A DNA stretch of 64,000 nucleotides from Lunularia cruciata (Eukaryota; Streptophyta; Marchantiopsida; Lunulariales; Lunulariaceae), in NCBI GenBank assembly GCA_948567375.1, contig OX419757.1:70253836-70317835 (forward strand), in the 5' to 3' direction. This document shows, in pieces, positions 1 to 11,562 of the stretch; position 1 is the first letter of the stretch; each line of letters starts with the position of its first letter. The notes under the pieces were generated by a model. The model was not told where the DNA came from, ran no database searches, and saw only the letters and a list, made by a program, of their open reading frames with translations. Both the position numbers and the translations under genes were made by a program.

Positions 1-473
1 AGGCTCACAATCTAGGTCAAATAGTTTAGGTTCATAGCTTGACCTAACACTTAACGCCTGGACGCCTCTTACATTGCTAGAACAACGGTAATACCGGTGC
101 AAAAACCCATCACCCGCTTTCTCTCATTGGCATTGGGCTCCACCAACTACTGTAATTAAGAATCCCAAACAAGTCTAGGACCTCCCTCTCAAAAAACATG
201 AGAGCTTGGGAAACTCATAAGTGTGGCAAAAGTGGCTCTAGGCTATCCAACTAGGTTCTCCATTGCCATAAGTGACCTATAAATCACTATTACCATTTGA
301 GACTGATACACAACATCCAAGATGTAATTAACAATGATGTGGTCTAGTTGTCAAATCCCATCATAAGCATGTTATAGAACCTCTCTAGGTAAGAGGTTTA
401 TCCACCAAAGACGAAGATAATGAGCTTGTGATCCCACTTTAGCTGCATTTAACAAAATACCAAGTCCCATCTA
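1..473 (-). mobile_element. Family B Ty3 fragment (methyltransferase part)
   Basis: This piece matches, in reverse orientation, about positions 22873-23345 of the fuller copy B1. It covers the C-terminal part of the DNA methyltransferase-like domain, motifs VIII to X, including the segment resembling LGQAM near the left edge. It begins outside the window and ends where the LTR of A1 starts, so A1 was inserted into it. It is a broken fossil. It matters because it is an independent copy of the methyltransferase-bearing family. Confidence 0.8.
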
Positions 474-857
474 TGGTGCCCACATTTTTTGTTTTTTTCA
501 AAATAAAGGAGAAGAAGTGTATAGAGAAGTCGGATTGCGCCTGTATGGCCAAAGAAAGCGAAGAAAAGAGTCTTTGGGATGAAACCCAAAGTAAAGTGAC
601 TTTGGGTCATAAGGCAAAGTACTCAGAAATGCCCTATCAGCATACAACCCAAAGTAAATTGTCTTCGGATCGGGGGGAGCTCAACCCGAGGCGAAGATAG
701 TCTAACAACCTTTCATCGGGGCGAGAAATTCAAGAAGGAGCTGTTTGAAAATGGGCGGCTCATACGCACGAAGGTTGATTGACAGTGACATGTGCATGTT
801 GGAGGTGTGATTTTTTGGTAGGAACTTGAAGTGACGGAAGACGAAGAAGCACAACTC

Positions 858-865
858 TATAAAAA
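858..865 (+). promoter_or_regulatory. Candidate TATA box in family A LTR
   Basis: A TATAAAAA sequence lies about 385 bases into the LTR. It is kept at the matching place in the other LTRs (10804-10811, and TATAAGAA at 44691 and near 53914). It sits just upstream of the first LTR reading frame. Transcription from here would put the LTR-borne frame at the 5' end of the element RNA. Confidence 0.55.
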
Positions 866-884
866 TCAAAACTGCAATGCCAAA

Positions 885-1784
885 ATGTCGAGTAATTTTC
901 CTTTGCGGTTGAGGAGTCGTCTTGTAGGTGATCGGGGAAAGGGAAATAGAGTTGGGATCGTGTTAGTGCGCAAGGGAGAAGTCGCAACAGTGAAATCAAG
1001 AGAAAGTGAGAAGGTAGAAGAAATGGAAGGAGGGAAGAAGAACTCCGAATTCGTAGTGAGAAATCATGCGATTCGGAGATTAGATGTGATAGCGAGGATT
1101 GAAGTCTTGAGCCGACTTTGGATCACATTTCTAGCATGGAACTGGAACGTAAGTTTTCCAGGATTCATGACAGAAATCATCGAGAGTAAGTGTCTCGATG
1201 GACCCGAGGAAGAAGGGAAGAGAGGAAATCTAGCTTGTTGGATAGAGTCAGATTGGAGACTCGTACTCGGGAAGGAGGCAGGCTCAGAGCAGGGAGCCAT
1301 GTTCTTGTGGAAAGGAGAGAGAGCTCAGGAGACGCATGAGGTGAGAGATGCCTTCTCGTCAAAAAGAACAAAGAATGGGTACAAAGTTGAGAGTTACAAG
1401 GATCCAGTGAAGAGAGGGATCGTGAGTGCTCTCATGGCAATCTTGAAGCCGGAGAGAACGACTTATGTAATGAAACACCAAGCTGTGTTCTTCCATAAGT
1501 TGTTTGCAGGAGAACCTATCAATTGGGCGAGGTGTTTTCACGGGAGAACGAGGCAGATAGTGTGGAATTTGTGGGATAAGTCGCCTCCACACTACATTGT
1601 GCCGTATGCAGCACACTTCTACCTCGGGCTCAATTTACTGAACTTGGCGGAGTGGATTCGGATGGTGTCGCACTTCCATCCTGATGTGCGAAAGGAGGTC
1701 GATGTCGAGGAGCATCAGTACATTCTCCAAATCCGGAGCACAGACGACTACTACGCGAAGACAGGGAAAATGTGGAGGTCGTAG
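885..1784 (+). CDS. LTR-borne ORF, N-terminal region, unknown function
   Basis: An open frame of about 300 residues inside the 5' LTR, taking the methionine at 885 (MSSNFPLRLRSRL) as start because it lies just after the TATA-like box and is matched in other copies by MTSNFPSSLRSHL-like starts. An earlier in-frame ATG at 831 lies upstream of the TATA box. The N-terminal third is basic. The middle and end are a folded-looking segment rich in W, F, H and R, for example around WARCFHGRTRQ and YAAHFYLGLNLL. I do not recognise the family. Related coding sequence occurs in all four LTRs of A1 and A2, so it belongs to the element and is not a host gene. The expected transcription start is so close to this ATG that the true start is uncertain. 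Confidence 0.5.
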   Translation: MSSNFPLRLRSRLVGDRGKGNRVGIVLVRKGEVATVKSRESEKVEEMEGGKKNSEFVVRNHAIRRLDVIARIEVLSRLWITFLAWNWNVSFPGFMTEIIESKCLDGPEEEGKRGNLACWIESDWRLVLGKEAGSEQGAMFLWKGERAQETHEVRDAFSSKRTKNGYKVESYKDPVKRGIVSALMAILKPERTTYVMKHQAVFFHKLFAGEPINWARCFHGRTRQIVWNLWDKSPPHYIVPYAAHFYLGLNLLNLAEWIRMVSHFHPDVRKEVDVEEHQYILQIRSTDDYYAKTGKMWRS

Positions 1785-1876
1785 TGAGTACCCCAACAAA
1801 GAAGAGGAGTCAGCAAGGAGAAGCCGAATAAAGCAAGAAACCTCAGAAGATGCAGAGAAGTAACCCGAGGTGAAGT

Positions 1877-3456
1877 ATGGTGGTAATTGAGTCAGAAGAT
1901 GAAGACTCAAAAGGCGAGGACGAGCTCAAGATACAAGACTCGGAACATGAGGAGGAACCTGAGCTGACATTGCAGAGTGGAGATACGAGCAGTGACAGTG
2001 AAGAAGGAGGAGAGATGACATTGGTGCCATCAGCTAACAAAGAAGAAGAAGAAGTGCAAGCCAAGTTGGAGGCCAAAGACAACTTGCCATTGGAAGACAC
2101 CGGTGCCGGTGCCAGAGGAAAGGAAGATCGCAGTATAGCGAGGGGTTCGCTCGAGACGTAGGGCAAAGTGTGAAGAGGGGCCAAGTAGAGTGAAGGAAGA
2201 GGCAGAAGAAAGCTCCGGCAGTGAAGCATCAATCCCGATACAAAGACTCCAGAGAAGAAGGCGAGTATCGGGAGAACACGAAGTAAGAAGAGAGACCACT
2301 CCAAGAGAGGAAGTCGTTGCCAATGATGGAGTGGAGTACCTACGAGAGATTGTGTGCACATTGTTGGTGAAGTTGGAGTACAAGAAGAAGGAGATGCAGT
2401 CGACTTGTCCAGAGGTGAAGACTGTATTGCAGGTGGTAGTGAGATTAGAAGAAGAGAACTCAAAGGTGAAGAGAAGTATAACCCGAGGTGAGGAGGAGAG
2501 AGAAGTACGAGCGGAGGCAGTAGAGAGGAGTCAGGTAATTGAAGACCTGAAGAGAGAAGTGAGCTATCAAGAGGATCTGGCGAGGAAGAGTGACATAGCC
2601 AGGGAGAGACAAGTAGCTGAGTACGAGATCTTCAAGCAGCAATTTGCTGATTCAAGAGTAGAAATTATCCATGCTATGGCGAGGGTAGCAACAAAGGATC
2701 AGGAGCTCGATAGAGTGATGGAGAGTATGGAGGAGAAGAAGCAACTCTGGCAACGAGAGTTGGCTGCACGGTATAAGAGAAGAAGAGAGATTGCGAGAGC
2801 TACTTCGTAATCAAGAAGAGAAGGTTGTGTAGAAGGAGAAGGAGAAGGAGACGGTGAAAGCCGAATTCGAAGCAGAGTTGGCAATGTATAGGGAGGATTG
2901 GCTTGCAGATTAGGAACGTGAAAGGAAGACAAGATTGGAGCCATTGAAGAAGATTGTCCTCAGGATGAACACGATGTTAAGTACAAATGCCAGCGTTTGA
3001 ATTGAAGAAGCACGATTGCATGAGTTGAAGTTGCTGGTGCAGGATACAAGGCGTAGACAAGCAAAAGATACAGAGATGAATGCCTTGTTGTTCAAATTAA
3101 GAACTCGTGTAGACAGAAAGGTTTTAGAGGTAGAAGATAACATCTCGATTAGATTAGACTTAGTGAAAATAGAGATAGAAAAGCTTCGGAAGGATGTTAG
3201 AGCAAAACCCAAAGTAGATAACATAGGAGTCCAAATGTCTTCGGAGTTGCCATCAGAGACATTAGAGAAGAGTGGGTCGGGAGATAAGGAGTTAGATAGA
3301 TTACCTGATAGTGGAATTTCAGATCAGGAAAGAGAATTGTTGGAATTGGTAGAGGAAGTAGAAGATACGAAACCCGAGGATAGAGTAGTAGGAAGTAAAA
3401 TTACTTCGGGTTCGGGTTTGAAAGCCGAGGAAGTAGTAGACATCGGATCGGAGTAG
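1877..3456 (+). pseudogene. LTR-borne acidic and coiled-coil coding remnant
   Basis: This continues the coding-like stretch of the LTR after 1784. It starts with a strongly acidic segment (about 1877-2161, runs of E, D and S). Then comes a long helix-prone region with heptad-like spacing of L, V and E/K residues (about 2190-2810) and another coiled-coil-like stretch (3016-3240) that ends in an acidic, serine-rich tail. The same series of segments appears in A2 (about 45769-47334 and 54962-56523) and reversed at 63447-63977. It looks like an oligomerising, structural protein, but no family is recognised. It is fossil sequence in more than one reading frame here. Confidence 0.5.
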
Positions 3457-4256
3457 TAACAGATTTGAGATTTGAAGAGGCAGATATGAAGAGGTGCATT
3501 GTCATTTTGGATCTGCAGGTTAGAATAGTTGTTGTAGAACGGTATAGTTGTTAGAACTGTTGATTTGTTCACTATTTAAGAGTGGCATTCGCAGGAAATT
3601 GTTGTTCAGTGCTCATTATTTCTGAGAATAGATAAAGTGAAGTGTTGTGTAGTAGTGCTCGTCGCTTAAACTTGATTCCGAGTATCAACTTTGCAATTGT
3701 GTTTGTGAGTGTTTGGAGAAATTTGAAGTGCAAGTCAGTGTGCTTGTTGGATGTTGGATTCCACAGCCTTGATCTTCATTCAATGTGTTTGATCCTGAGT
3801 GAAGTGCAATCAAAGCAATGCCTTGAAAGATCTGAGAGGAATTGTAGTGTTGGTAGTATTCTGCATTTGTGAGTGCAATGTGAGGTTGATGTGAAGCAAT
3901 TTCAATCAAGGAAGTTGTGCCTTCAGTGGAGGGGTGGAACACAATTCTGAGGCAAAGTCATTATGCAGTGAAGTGCCATTTTCGGGAGAGCCTGAATCAT
4001 CACAATCAAGATTGTTTGGAAAGATTTGATAGAGTTGTGATTAAGAAGTGTTAATTTGTGACAAGACTGCAAATCAGTGCTTGTTACTCTCTTCTGGGTG
4101 TGGTTTCTACCTGAGAGATTAAAGACACAACCAAGAAGAACTGAAATTGTTACTTTGCTTCGTATTTGGACATTTCTGACTTGTATCTTTGCGGGAACGA
4201 ACTTTACTTAACCGATTACCGCAAAAGTGATATTTGCCGGGTTGTCACATGATTTT

Positions 4257-4275
4257 TCGCACCGCTGCCGGGGAT
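4257..4275 (+). other. Primer binding site, tRNA-Asp-like
   Basis: Seven bases after the LTR end, the sequence TCGCACCGCTGCCGGGGAT matches at about 16 of 19 positions the complement of the plant tRNA-Asp 3' end (TGGCGCCGTTGCCGGGGAT). Plant long-LTR Ty3 elements are known to use this tRNA. The matching place in A2 (about 48130-48152) is more diverged. Confidence 0.7.
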
Positions 4276-4428
4276 ACAAATCTCGGAAGTGGAAGAATAC
4301 AAAGCCAAATTGGAAACTGGGTATCAACGCAATATGAATGTCTGCATCGAGAGAACAATAAGAAGATAGGGCTCAAAGACGAGCACTTTAGTGTGAAGAA
4401 GACGAACGTCTGAACGTCCCATCCATCA

Positions 4429-6980
4429 TTGACAAAACTGAACGAGAGGCATTGGATTTTCAACTCCTTCACAAAGTGCAAGAAGCCCTACAAGAACTTG
4501 ACCACAAGAAATGCGAAGGCGGTTGGCAAGGCTACTTCGCATCTCCCTCTTCTTCCAAGAAGAAGAAAGAATCAAGTGGGCAAACATATGCATTGCAGCC
4601 TCATACACCAACTTCCCCTAGAGTTGTAAAGGAAGTTGTTTCCTTGAAGAACTTTGTTCAAGAAAAGACAGCACGAACACTTACTGAAGACGAGTGTCAA
4701 CATCTTCTACGAATGATTCCTCGGTTGTCCCGAGGGAATTTTGAAGAACCCATCGAAGGTGTTGATCCTGAATCTTCCACTTGGGTTGCAGTTGACACCC
4801 TCATAGCGGAAATTGTCAAAGAAGACCCTACCTTGAATTTGACGAATTGGAATTCTTGGGCTGACAACACGGCGTCAATTCCAGCCAATCCTTCAGTTCC
4901 GTCAAGTTCCACATTACCTCAGCCAATCCCAATGCATCGAACGATGACTTTGCTGCCTATCACCCGACACGCCTATCAGAAGTACAAGGGGACAGAACAA
5001 GACGAAGACCCCAATGAATTCATCAAAGAATTCAAAATCATCTCCTTTGCTAACAAGGAGCATGACTCGGCGGATCGACTGAGAATTTTCCCAAGTTTGC
5101 TCCGCAAGAAAGCTCGGAGCTGGTACACCCATGTGACCCAGAAGGGGTTTTTACCAGCGGACTGGGCAGACTTGAGAAACAACTTCTTGGAATGATTCCA
5201 AGAGGTTGATTACGACACGAGTGTCTTTGCGGCACTCAATGATTTGGACCGAGGCAAGAAGGAGAAGTTGAGAGACTACTCTGAGCGGTTCATGGCACTA
5301 CTGAACCGAGTTCCCAAGCAATCGGCGGTGGTGGTTACTCTGATGCCCAAGCCATTACCCGGTTCCTTGGGGGACTTTCACCAGAGATACACATCTTTGC
5401 CAGGGAGAGGAATATAACTTCCTTGGACAAAGTACTCAAACATGTCGCTCATTATGAAGCGGCCCACTCTCACTCTGCCAGAAACTGGAGAAATCGGGAG
5501 AAGAAAGGCAAGAAGCCCAGAAGAAGAGCTTTGTGCAATACCTCCACTTCTTTGGACGAATCCTCCACGACTTTGAGCTCTTCTTTGAAATCCAAAGAAG
5601 AATCCAAGCCAAGACGAGTCCAAAGATGTGGAGGCAAGAAACTTGTGACAACTCCAGCCAAGAGTGTACATAAGGCGGATACCAAGCTGGATACCCTCAT
5701 CAAGGAGTTTTCGGATTTCAAGATCCAGATGATTGGGGCCAAGGACCACAGGAAGGCCACAGCGTTTGGACGATCTAATGTATGGTGCACCGCATGTGGC
5801 AAATCAGGCCACGCCAACACAGAATGCAATACTCGTAATGCATTCCCGGTGCAGCAAATTGATTGGGTTCCGGGATGGAACCAAGACGAGGATGAAGAGG
5901 TTGTGTACCAAACTCAGGAGGTACAGCCTCAAGCAAGCACATCGTATCAAGGTCCGAGGTTTGGACCCAGGGAGTATAACCCCAATGCTCCTCCATGAAG
6001 ACCATCGATGAGCAACCAAAATCGGCCTCAGAATGTTGCACCCGGAGCTTGTTATAATTGTGGCTTGATGGGACATTGGTCCCCAAACTGTCTCGAGCCA
6101 AGAAGGCAAATTGGGTACGTTCCCCTGTGCGGAAATTGTAAAGGATTGGGGCATACGGGCAACCAATGCCCTCACCCACCGATCCCGAAGCCGCCTGTAA
6201 AGTATGTACAGACCCCCGCTGAGCGTGCAACACTTCAGCCAAAGGGGGATACGAATGTAAATTGTATCACTCTTGAGGAAGAAAGACCTCAAGAAGGGAG
6301 TCCGGCCTCAGAAGGAGAATGGCCGGACCTTGAAATTTTGAAGGTTGAGACACGCTCCAGCAAGAAGAAGCGTGATCCCAAAGAATTGAGTAGGACCTCG
6401 TCGTCTTCCCAAAAGGCAAAGAGACTGCGCCCAAAAGCAATTCTTTCTACTAAGGAGGAAAAGATCCTCGCAAAAGCCAAAGCTAAAGCCTTGCAGAAAG
6501 TACTAAAGGAGGCACTACTCAGGACTTGGGAACTGAGTTTGGAAGAGGAGACGAAGACGAAGTCTCTAGTTTTTCTGGCGGACATCCGATCCAAAGTAAA
6601 GGGTCTCATCCAAGCCGAGGTGGGCCAACCCGAGGAACCTCGGGTTAAGGCCATCAGCAAGCCCGTCACCATTTTGAAGCGTCCCGAAGTCAAGTGGGAA
6701 CATGGAGAGACTTCGGACCCAAAGCCTAAAGCAAAGACGGTCAAATTGGGAGGAGTTCCCCAATATGATATTGTAGCAGATTTGGCCACCACAAATGCCA
6801 ACGTTACATTCAAGCAATTGTGGGAAGATAACAAGCTATACAAGAGACAGCTGAATTCGGCCCTCAAGAAGGTGAGATTGATGTCAAAGAAGGACCTGCC
6901 GGCTATCTATCATATTGAGCAAGAAGATTTGGGATCTCCCGAGGTAGACGCGGAGATTGCCGGGTGCATGATCACATTGA
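4429..6980 (+). pseudogene. gag: A1 gag region with three zinc knuckles
   Basis: Gag forms the capsid-like particle and binds element RNA. A retrotransposon Gag core is seen at about 4960-5330, with KARSWYTHV followed by a W-D-L-R-N-N-F stretch typical of Ty3 gag. Three CCHC zinc knuckles follow: CTACGKSGHANTEC (about 5785-5826), CYNCGLMGHWSPNC (about 6050-6092) and CGNCKGLGHTGNQC (about 6134-6175). A lysine-rich segment (about 6340-6540) leads towards the protease. Three knuckles is more than the one or two usual in plant Ty3 gag. The region is fossil and broken. Confidence 0.75.
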
Positions 6981-7694
6981 TACCCATTTGATTCTGGGTC
7001 CGGTGTGAATGTCATGACCGAGGATACTACGAATCGATTTGGGTATCACACGTTTGAACCAACACCCCGAGTGTTGAAATTTGTAGACCAAACCAAGAGA
7101 TGGCCATTGGGCATGCTGTCGAACATTACTATGATCATTGGAGGGGTGCCCTTCAAGTTGAATTACATTGTGTTGCGACCAATGACAAAAACTGGTTACC
7201 CTCTGTTGATCGGCAGACCCTGGTTGTACAGTGCCCAAATTGTGGTGGATTGGCATCAGCAGAAGTTAAGATTCAAGGACATTTCGTCTAAAGATCAGAA
7301 GCTGGTGAATGTGAGTTGGACGAAGGTTCCCCATCTCGAGGAAACAAGTTCATTGGAAGAGGAGGACAAATCCAAAGACTCATCATCTTCGTCCTCAGAT
7401 GAATCCGAAGACGAAGTCCAAGTTAATTACTTGGAATGGTACGAGGTGGATGTTGAAGACGAAGATCCATATGACCTTGCCTCGGGTGAACCTGACTTGG
7501 AGGAAGGGGGTTTGATGGCAGCTCGCCTCGGATTAAGCCGAGTAAGCCACGTTGAAGGAGTCATCAACCCCGATGATTGTCAAGATGTTTTATTAACTAA
7601 AGAAAAAATTTTGAAAATCTCGAAGACAGTTACTTCGGAGGAGTTGGCAAGATACACTGCCATGTTTATAGAGTTCCAGGATGTATTCGCCTAG
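6981..7694 (+). pseudogene. A1 aspartic protease region
   Basis: The protease that would cut the Gag-Pol polyprotein. The catalytic motif region, reading like DSGSGVNVM, lies near 6986-7015, and a second conserved block LIGRPWLYSA near 7206-7235 marks the C-terminal half of a retropepsin fold. It is followed by an acidic linker with a serine run (about 7370-7410) before the reverse transcriptase. A2 has the matching segment at about 50840-51420. Confidence 0.65.
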
Positions 7695-7706
7695 TCGACT
7701 GATCAA

Positions 7707-9034
7707 ATGCCGGGTATTCCACAAGAATTTGGAGAACACCGGATTGATTTGGTTGAAGGTGCAGTTCCGGTTCGGCAGCGACAATATCGCCTGAACCCAA
7801 AGTACTCACTTTTGGTGAAAGATGAAATCGACAAGTACTTAGGAGCCAGAATCATCTTCCCTATCTTAAGCAGTGAATGGGTTTCCCCCATTGTCATTGT
7901 CCCGAAGAAGAAAACAGGGAAGATCCAAGTGTGCCAAGACTTCCGAAAGTTGAACGCAGTTACGAGGAAAGCTCATCATCCCTTGCCTTTTACCGATACA
8001 ATTTTAGACCAAGTAGCTGGGCATCCTTGTTATAGTTTTCTCGATGGATTTTCAGGGTACAATCAAGTATCCATTCGAGAGGAAGACAAGGATAAAACCA
8101 CATTCACGACCGATTGGAGCACTTTGCTTACAATCAAATGCCCTTTGGGTTGTGTAATGCTCCCACTACTTTCCAGCGGATGATGAATTCAATCTTCAAA
8201 GATTTCTTGCGCAAATTTGTGGAAGTTTTTATTGATGACTTTTGTGTGTTTGGGCGAAGAGATGTACATTTAGATTACCTTTGCCAAACGTTTGAAAGGT
8301 GTCATTTTGCCGGCTTGTCATTACACCCGGAGAAATGCTTCTTTGCAATGAAGGAGGGAATTCTTCTGGGGCATCGAGTGTCAAGCCAAGGTATTGAAGT
8401 CAATGTCAAGAAAGTCAAGATAATTGCAGCTTTGGAATCCCCGAAGAACATCCGGGAGCTGAGAGCCTTCTTGGGACATGTCGGATATTACAGACGCTTC
8501 GTGTCAAACTATGCAGTGCTTGCTGCACCACTTACAAAGCTTCTGAAGAAATCCGAAGACTATTTGTGGGAAGCAAATCAAGAAGAAGCTTTCCAGGTGT
8601 TGAAGAAGAAACTGGTTGAAGCACCAGTCATGAGGGCCCCAAATTGGGACGTCCTTTTTCATGTATATGTGGACACTTTGTCCATGGCCATCGGAGTCGT
8701 CTTAAGTCAGAAGGACAAGAAGAAGAAGGACTACCCGGTGTATTATGCCAACCAAAAACTTTTAGTTTCTGAAAAGAACTTTTCGATGACTGAAAGAGAA
8801 GCACTCGGAATGGTGTATGCCTGCAAGAAGTTTTGCCATTATTTGTTGGGGTATGAGTTTGTCTTCTATGTTGACCATTACGCATTGCAACATTTGGTCA
8901 AGAAGGCAGATTTATCATGGCAAATTGCAAGATGGATCTTGTTGTTACAAGAGTTCACGTATACTATACAAGTAAGGAAGAGAGCCTCGCATTTGAATGC
9001 GGACCACCTGTCTAGGTTAGAGACTCAAGACTAG
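7707..9034 (+). pseudogene. pol: A1 reverse transcriptase and RNase H
   Basis: Copies element RNA into DNA and removes the RNA strand. Reverse transcriptase blocks in order are SEWVSPIVIVPKK, CQDFRKLNAVT, FLDGFSGYNQVSI, MPFGLCNAPTTFQ and the active-site motif FIDDFCVFG (about 8228-8254). The F-I-D-D-F-C form fits non-chromovirus plant Ty3 elements. The RNase H domain follows from about 8650, with VYVDTLSMAIGVVLSQ, the TEREALG block and the terminal HLNADHLSRL signature near 8990. The order RT then RNase H then integrase is that of Ty3. It is broken, as is the rest of the pol region. Confidence 0.85.
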
Positions 9035-9299
9035 GAGTGGGAAATTGACGATCAGTTCCTTGACGAAGAGTTGTATCACTTATCAGCAATGCAAAGTACG
9101 AGGTATGCAGCTGAATATAATTATCTAAATACTCTCCATTGTCCTGAGGGGATGGACCCGGAACAGCGGGCAGTCTTTCTCAGGAAAATGGGGCCATACC
9201 AGCTTAAACACAACATTTTATTTAAGTGGGCAAAGACAAAGTACTTTGTCGATGCTTGGAGTCATACAAAGTAGGAGGAGTGATTGAATCTTTACACTC

Positions 9300-10244
9300 C
9301 AAAGCATCAAAGGACACTATGCCCTGAAGAATACTGTAAAGAAAATTCTTTTGGCAGGGTATTGGTGGCCTACAATGTACAAAGATGTACATGCTCATAT
9401 TAGAAGTTGTGATGCTTGTCAGAGAACGGGGAAGCCGACGGCTACTTCTCAATGGCTTTTGAAACCAATTTTGCCTTTGGCCCCATTTGAGAAATGGGGA
9501 ATTGATTTTGTGGGTCCCATTCAACCAGTGACCCAAGTCACAAGAAAGTGATACATTTTGGTTTGCATTGACTATGCTACCAAGATGGTCGAAGCGGAAG
9601 CAACTCGTAGAGATGATGCGGAAACTATGGCGGAATTTTTCTTTCGAAACATCATCTCCCGATATGGGTGTCCTCTGGAATTGGTCAGTGACCGAGGCAC
9701 ACATCTTTTGAACTCAGTAATGGAGGCGTTAACCAAGTACTTTCAGATTAAACATCGGAAGACGACTCCTTACAACCCAAAAGCAAATGGCTTAACGGAA
9801 AAAGCAAATGGGTTACTTTGTAAAATTTTGAATAAGGTGACCGTCAATTATGCCTATGAGTGGGATATGAAATTACCAGCCGTGTTGTGGGCATATCAAA
9901 CGACAGAGAAGATTACAACCAAACAAACTCCATACTTCTTGACATATGGCTTGCATCCCATACTGCCAGTTGAATTTGAAGTTCTGACATATCGGGTTCT
10001 GTGCAAAGAACAAATGTCGAAAGAAGAAAGTCAGGATCTTTGGATTCATCAATTGATGTGGTTAGAAGAGAAAAGAAACAATGCAATGCAAACCACGAAA
10101 GAAGTACAAGCACAGAGGAAAGTCAGGCACAATAGGCGAATCAAGCCTGTGATTGTACGAGAAGGGGATTTGGTTTTGTTAAATGACAATCGCCGAATAC
10201 TTTTTCCAAGCAAGTTGCATTTGAGATGGATGGGTCTCTATTGA
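9300..10244 (+). pseudogene. A1 integrase
   Basis: Inserts the cDNA into the host chromosome. The zinc-binding N-terminal part ends in CDACQRTGK (about 9409-9435). The catalytic core shows the three acidic blocks IDFVGPI, LVSDRGTHL and KANGLTEKANG (D, D, E). The C-terminal part has a VREGDLVLL block (about 10156-10182), the usual GPF/Y-like tail region, and then stops without a chromodomain. A2 carries the same domain at about 52600-53606. Confidence 0.8.
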
Positions 10245-10400
10245 GTTCTTCATCTTTATGAAATGGATCCATGCAGCTCGTCGACTTGGAAGGTAATCCT
10301 TTTGCCACTCGAGTAAACGGGTAGAGAGTTTGGAGATATTGGACCATAGACTCGGAAGTTTCTAAGACACCTGAGGTCTATGTTCGCGGGGACACTCACA

Positions 10401-10416
10401 TTTGAGGGAAGGGGTA
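10401..10416 (+). other. Polypurine tract of A1
   Basis: The purine-rich run TTTGAGGGAAGGGGTA lies directly before the TGTGGTGCCCACA start of the 3' LTR. This is the site that would prime plus-strand DNA synthesis. Confidence 0.75.
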
Positions 10417-11562
10417 TGTGGTGCCCACATTTTTATTTTTTTTTCAAAATAAAGGAGAAGAAGTGTATAGAGAAGTCGGATTCCGCCTGTATGGCCAAAG
10501 AAAGCGAAGAAAAGAGTCTTCGGGATGAAACCCAAAGTAAAGTGACTTTGGGTCATAAGGCAAAGTACTCGGAAATGCCCTGTGAGCATACAACCCAAAG
10601 TAAATTGTCTTCGGATCGGGGGGAGCTCAACCCGAGGCAAAGACAGTCTAACAACCTTTCATCGGGGCAAGAAATTCAAGAAGAGGCCGTTTGAAAACTG
10701 GCAGCTCACATGCGCGAAGGTTGATTGACAGTGATAGGTGCATGTTGGAGGTGTGATTTCTTGATAGGAACTCAAAGTGACAAAAGACGAAGAAGCGCAA
10801 CTCTATAAAAATCAAAACTGCAACGATGAAATGTCGAGCAATTTTCCTTTGCTGTTGAGGAGTCATCTTGTAGGTGATTGGGGAAAGGGAAATAGAGTTG
10901 GGATCGTGTTAGTGCGCAAGGGAGAAGTCGTAACAGTGAAATCGAGAGAAAGTGAGAAGGTGGAAGAAATGGGAGGAGGGAAGAAGAACTCCGAATTTGC
11001 AGTGAGAAATCATGCGATTCGGAGATTAGATGTGATAGCGAGGATCAAAGTCTTGAGTCGACTTCGGATCACATTTCTGGCATGGAACTGGAACGTAAGT
11101 TTTCCAAGATTCATGACAGAAATCATCAAGAGTAAGTGTCTCGATGGACCCGAGGAAGAAGGGAAGAGAGGAAATCCGGCTCGCTGGACAGAGTTGGATT
11201 GGAGACTCGTACTCGGGAAGGAGGAAGGCTTGGAGCAGGGAGCCATGTTCTTGGGGAAAGGAGAGATAGCTCAGGAGACGCAGGAGGTGAGAGATGCCTT
11301 CTCGTCAAAAAGAACAAAGAATGGGTACAAAGTTGAGATTTACAAGGATCCAGTGAAGAGAGGGATCGTGAGTGCTCTCATGGTGATCTTGAAGACAGAG
11401 AGAACGACTTATGTGATGAAACACCAAGCGGCGTTCTTCCATAAGTTGTTTGCAGGAGAACCTATCAATTGGGCGAGGTGTTTTCACGGGAGAACAAGGC
11501 AGATGGTGTGGAATTTGCGGGATAAGTCGCCTCCACACTACATTGTGCCGTTTGCAGCACTA
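10417..11562 (+). repeat. 3' LTR of A1, first part
   Basis: Matches the 5' LTR from its first base through the LTR-borne reading frame (open from 10777 to 11565 on this copy). It stops at 11562, where the family C element was inserted. The rest of this LTR is not found on the far side of that insertion within the window, so the locus was rearranged later. Confidence 0.9.

Larger units (their letters stand above)
474..4249 (+). repeat. 5' LTR of A1 (about 3.8 kb)
   Basis: The LTR begins near the sequence TGGTGCCCACA and ends GGGTTGTCACA. The same start and end recur in the other family A copies (start at 10417, 44309 and 36959 reversed; end at 48124, 57131, 35263 reversed and 62656 reversed), which fixes the borders. 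The copies start TGTG and end CACA, a short inverted repeat usual for LTRs. Unusually, much of the LTR (about 885-3456) is coding-like. Positions 3457-4249 hold no recognisable coding sequence. Confidence 0.9.
474..11562 (+). mobile_element. A1: long-LTR Ty3 (Gypsy) element, family A
   Basis: The layout is 5' LTR (474-4249), primer site, gag, protease, reverse transcriptase, RNase H, integrase, polypurine tract, then the first 1.15 kb of the 3' LTR, which is cut by the insertion of a family C element at 11563. The order protease-RT-RNase H-integrase is that of Ty3/Gypsy. There is no chromodomain and no room for an env-like gene: only about 170 bases separate integrase from the polypurine tract. 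The long LTR and tRNA-Asp-like primer site recall plant Tat/Athila/Ogre-type elements, but lineage is inference. By eye the two LTRs differ by roughly 5-10 percent, so the insertion is old. The coding part is broken, with about ten breaks. Confidence 0.9.

Noticed and set aside
831-1784. A host protein-coding gene
   Set aside because: The same frame recurs inside every family A LTR with identical LTR borders, so it belongs to the element.
1843-2463. Minus-strand Ser/Leu-rich frame of 206 residues
   Set aside because: It is the antisense shadow of the acidic and coiled-coil coding stretch of the LTR.
10245-10416. An env-like gene after integrase in A1
   Set aside because: Only about 170 bases precede the polypurine tract and no coding signal is seen.
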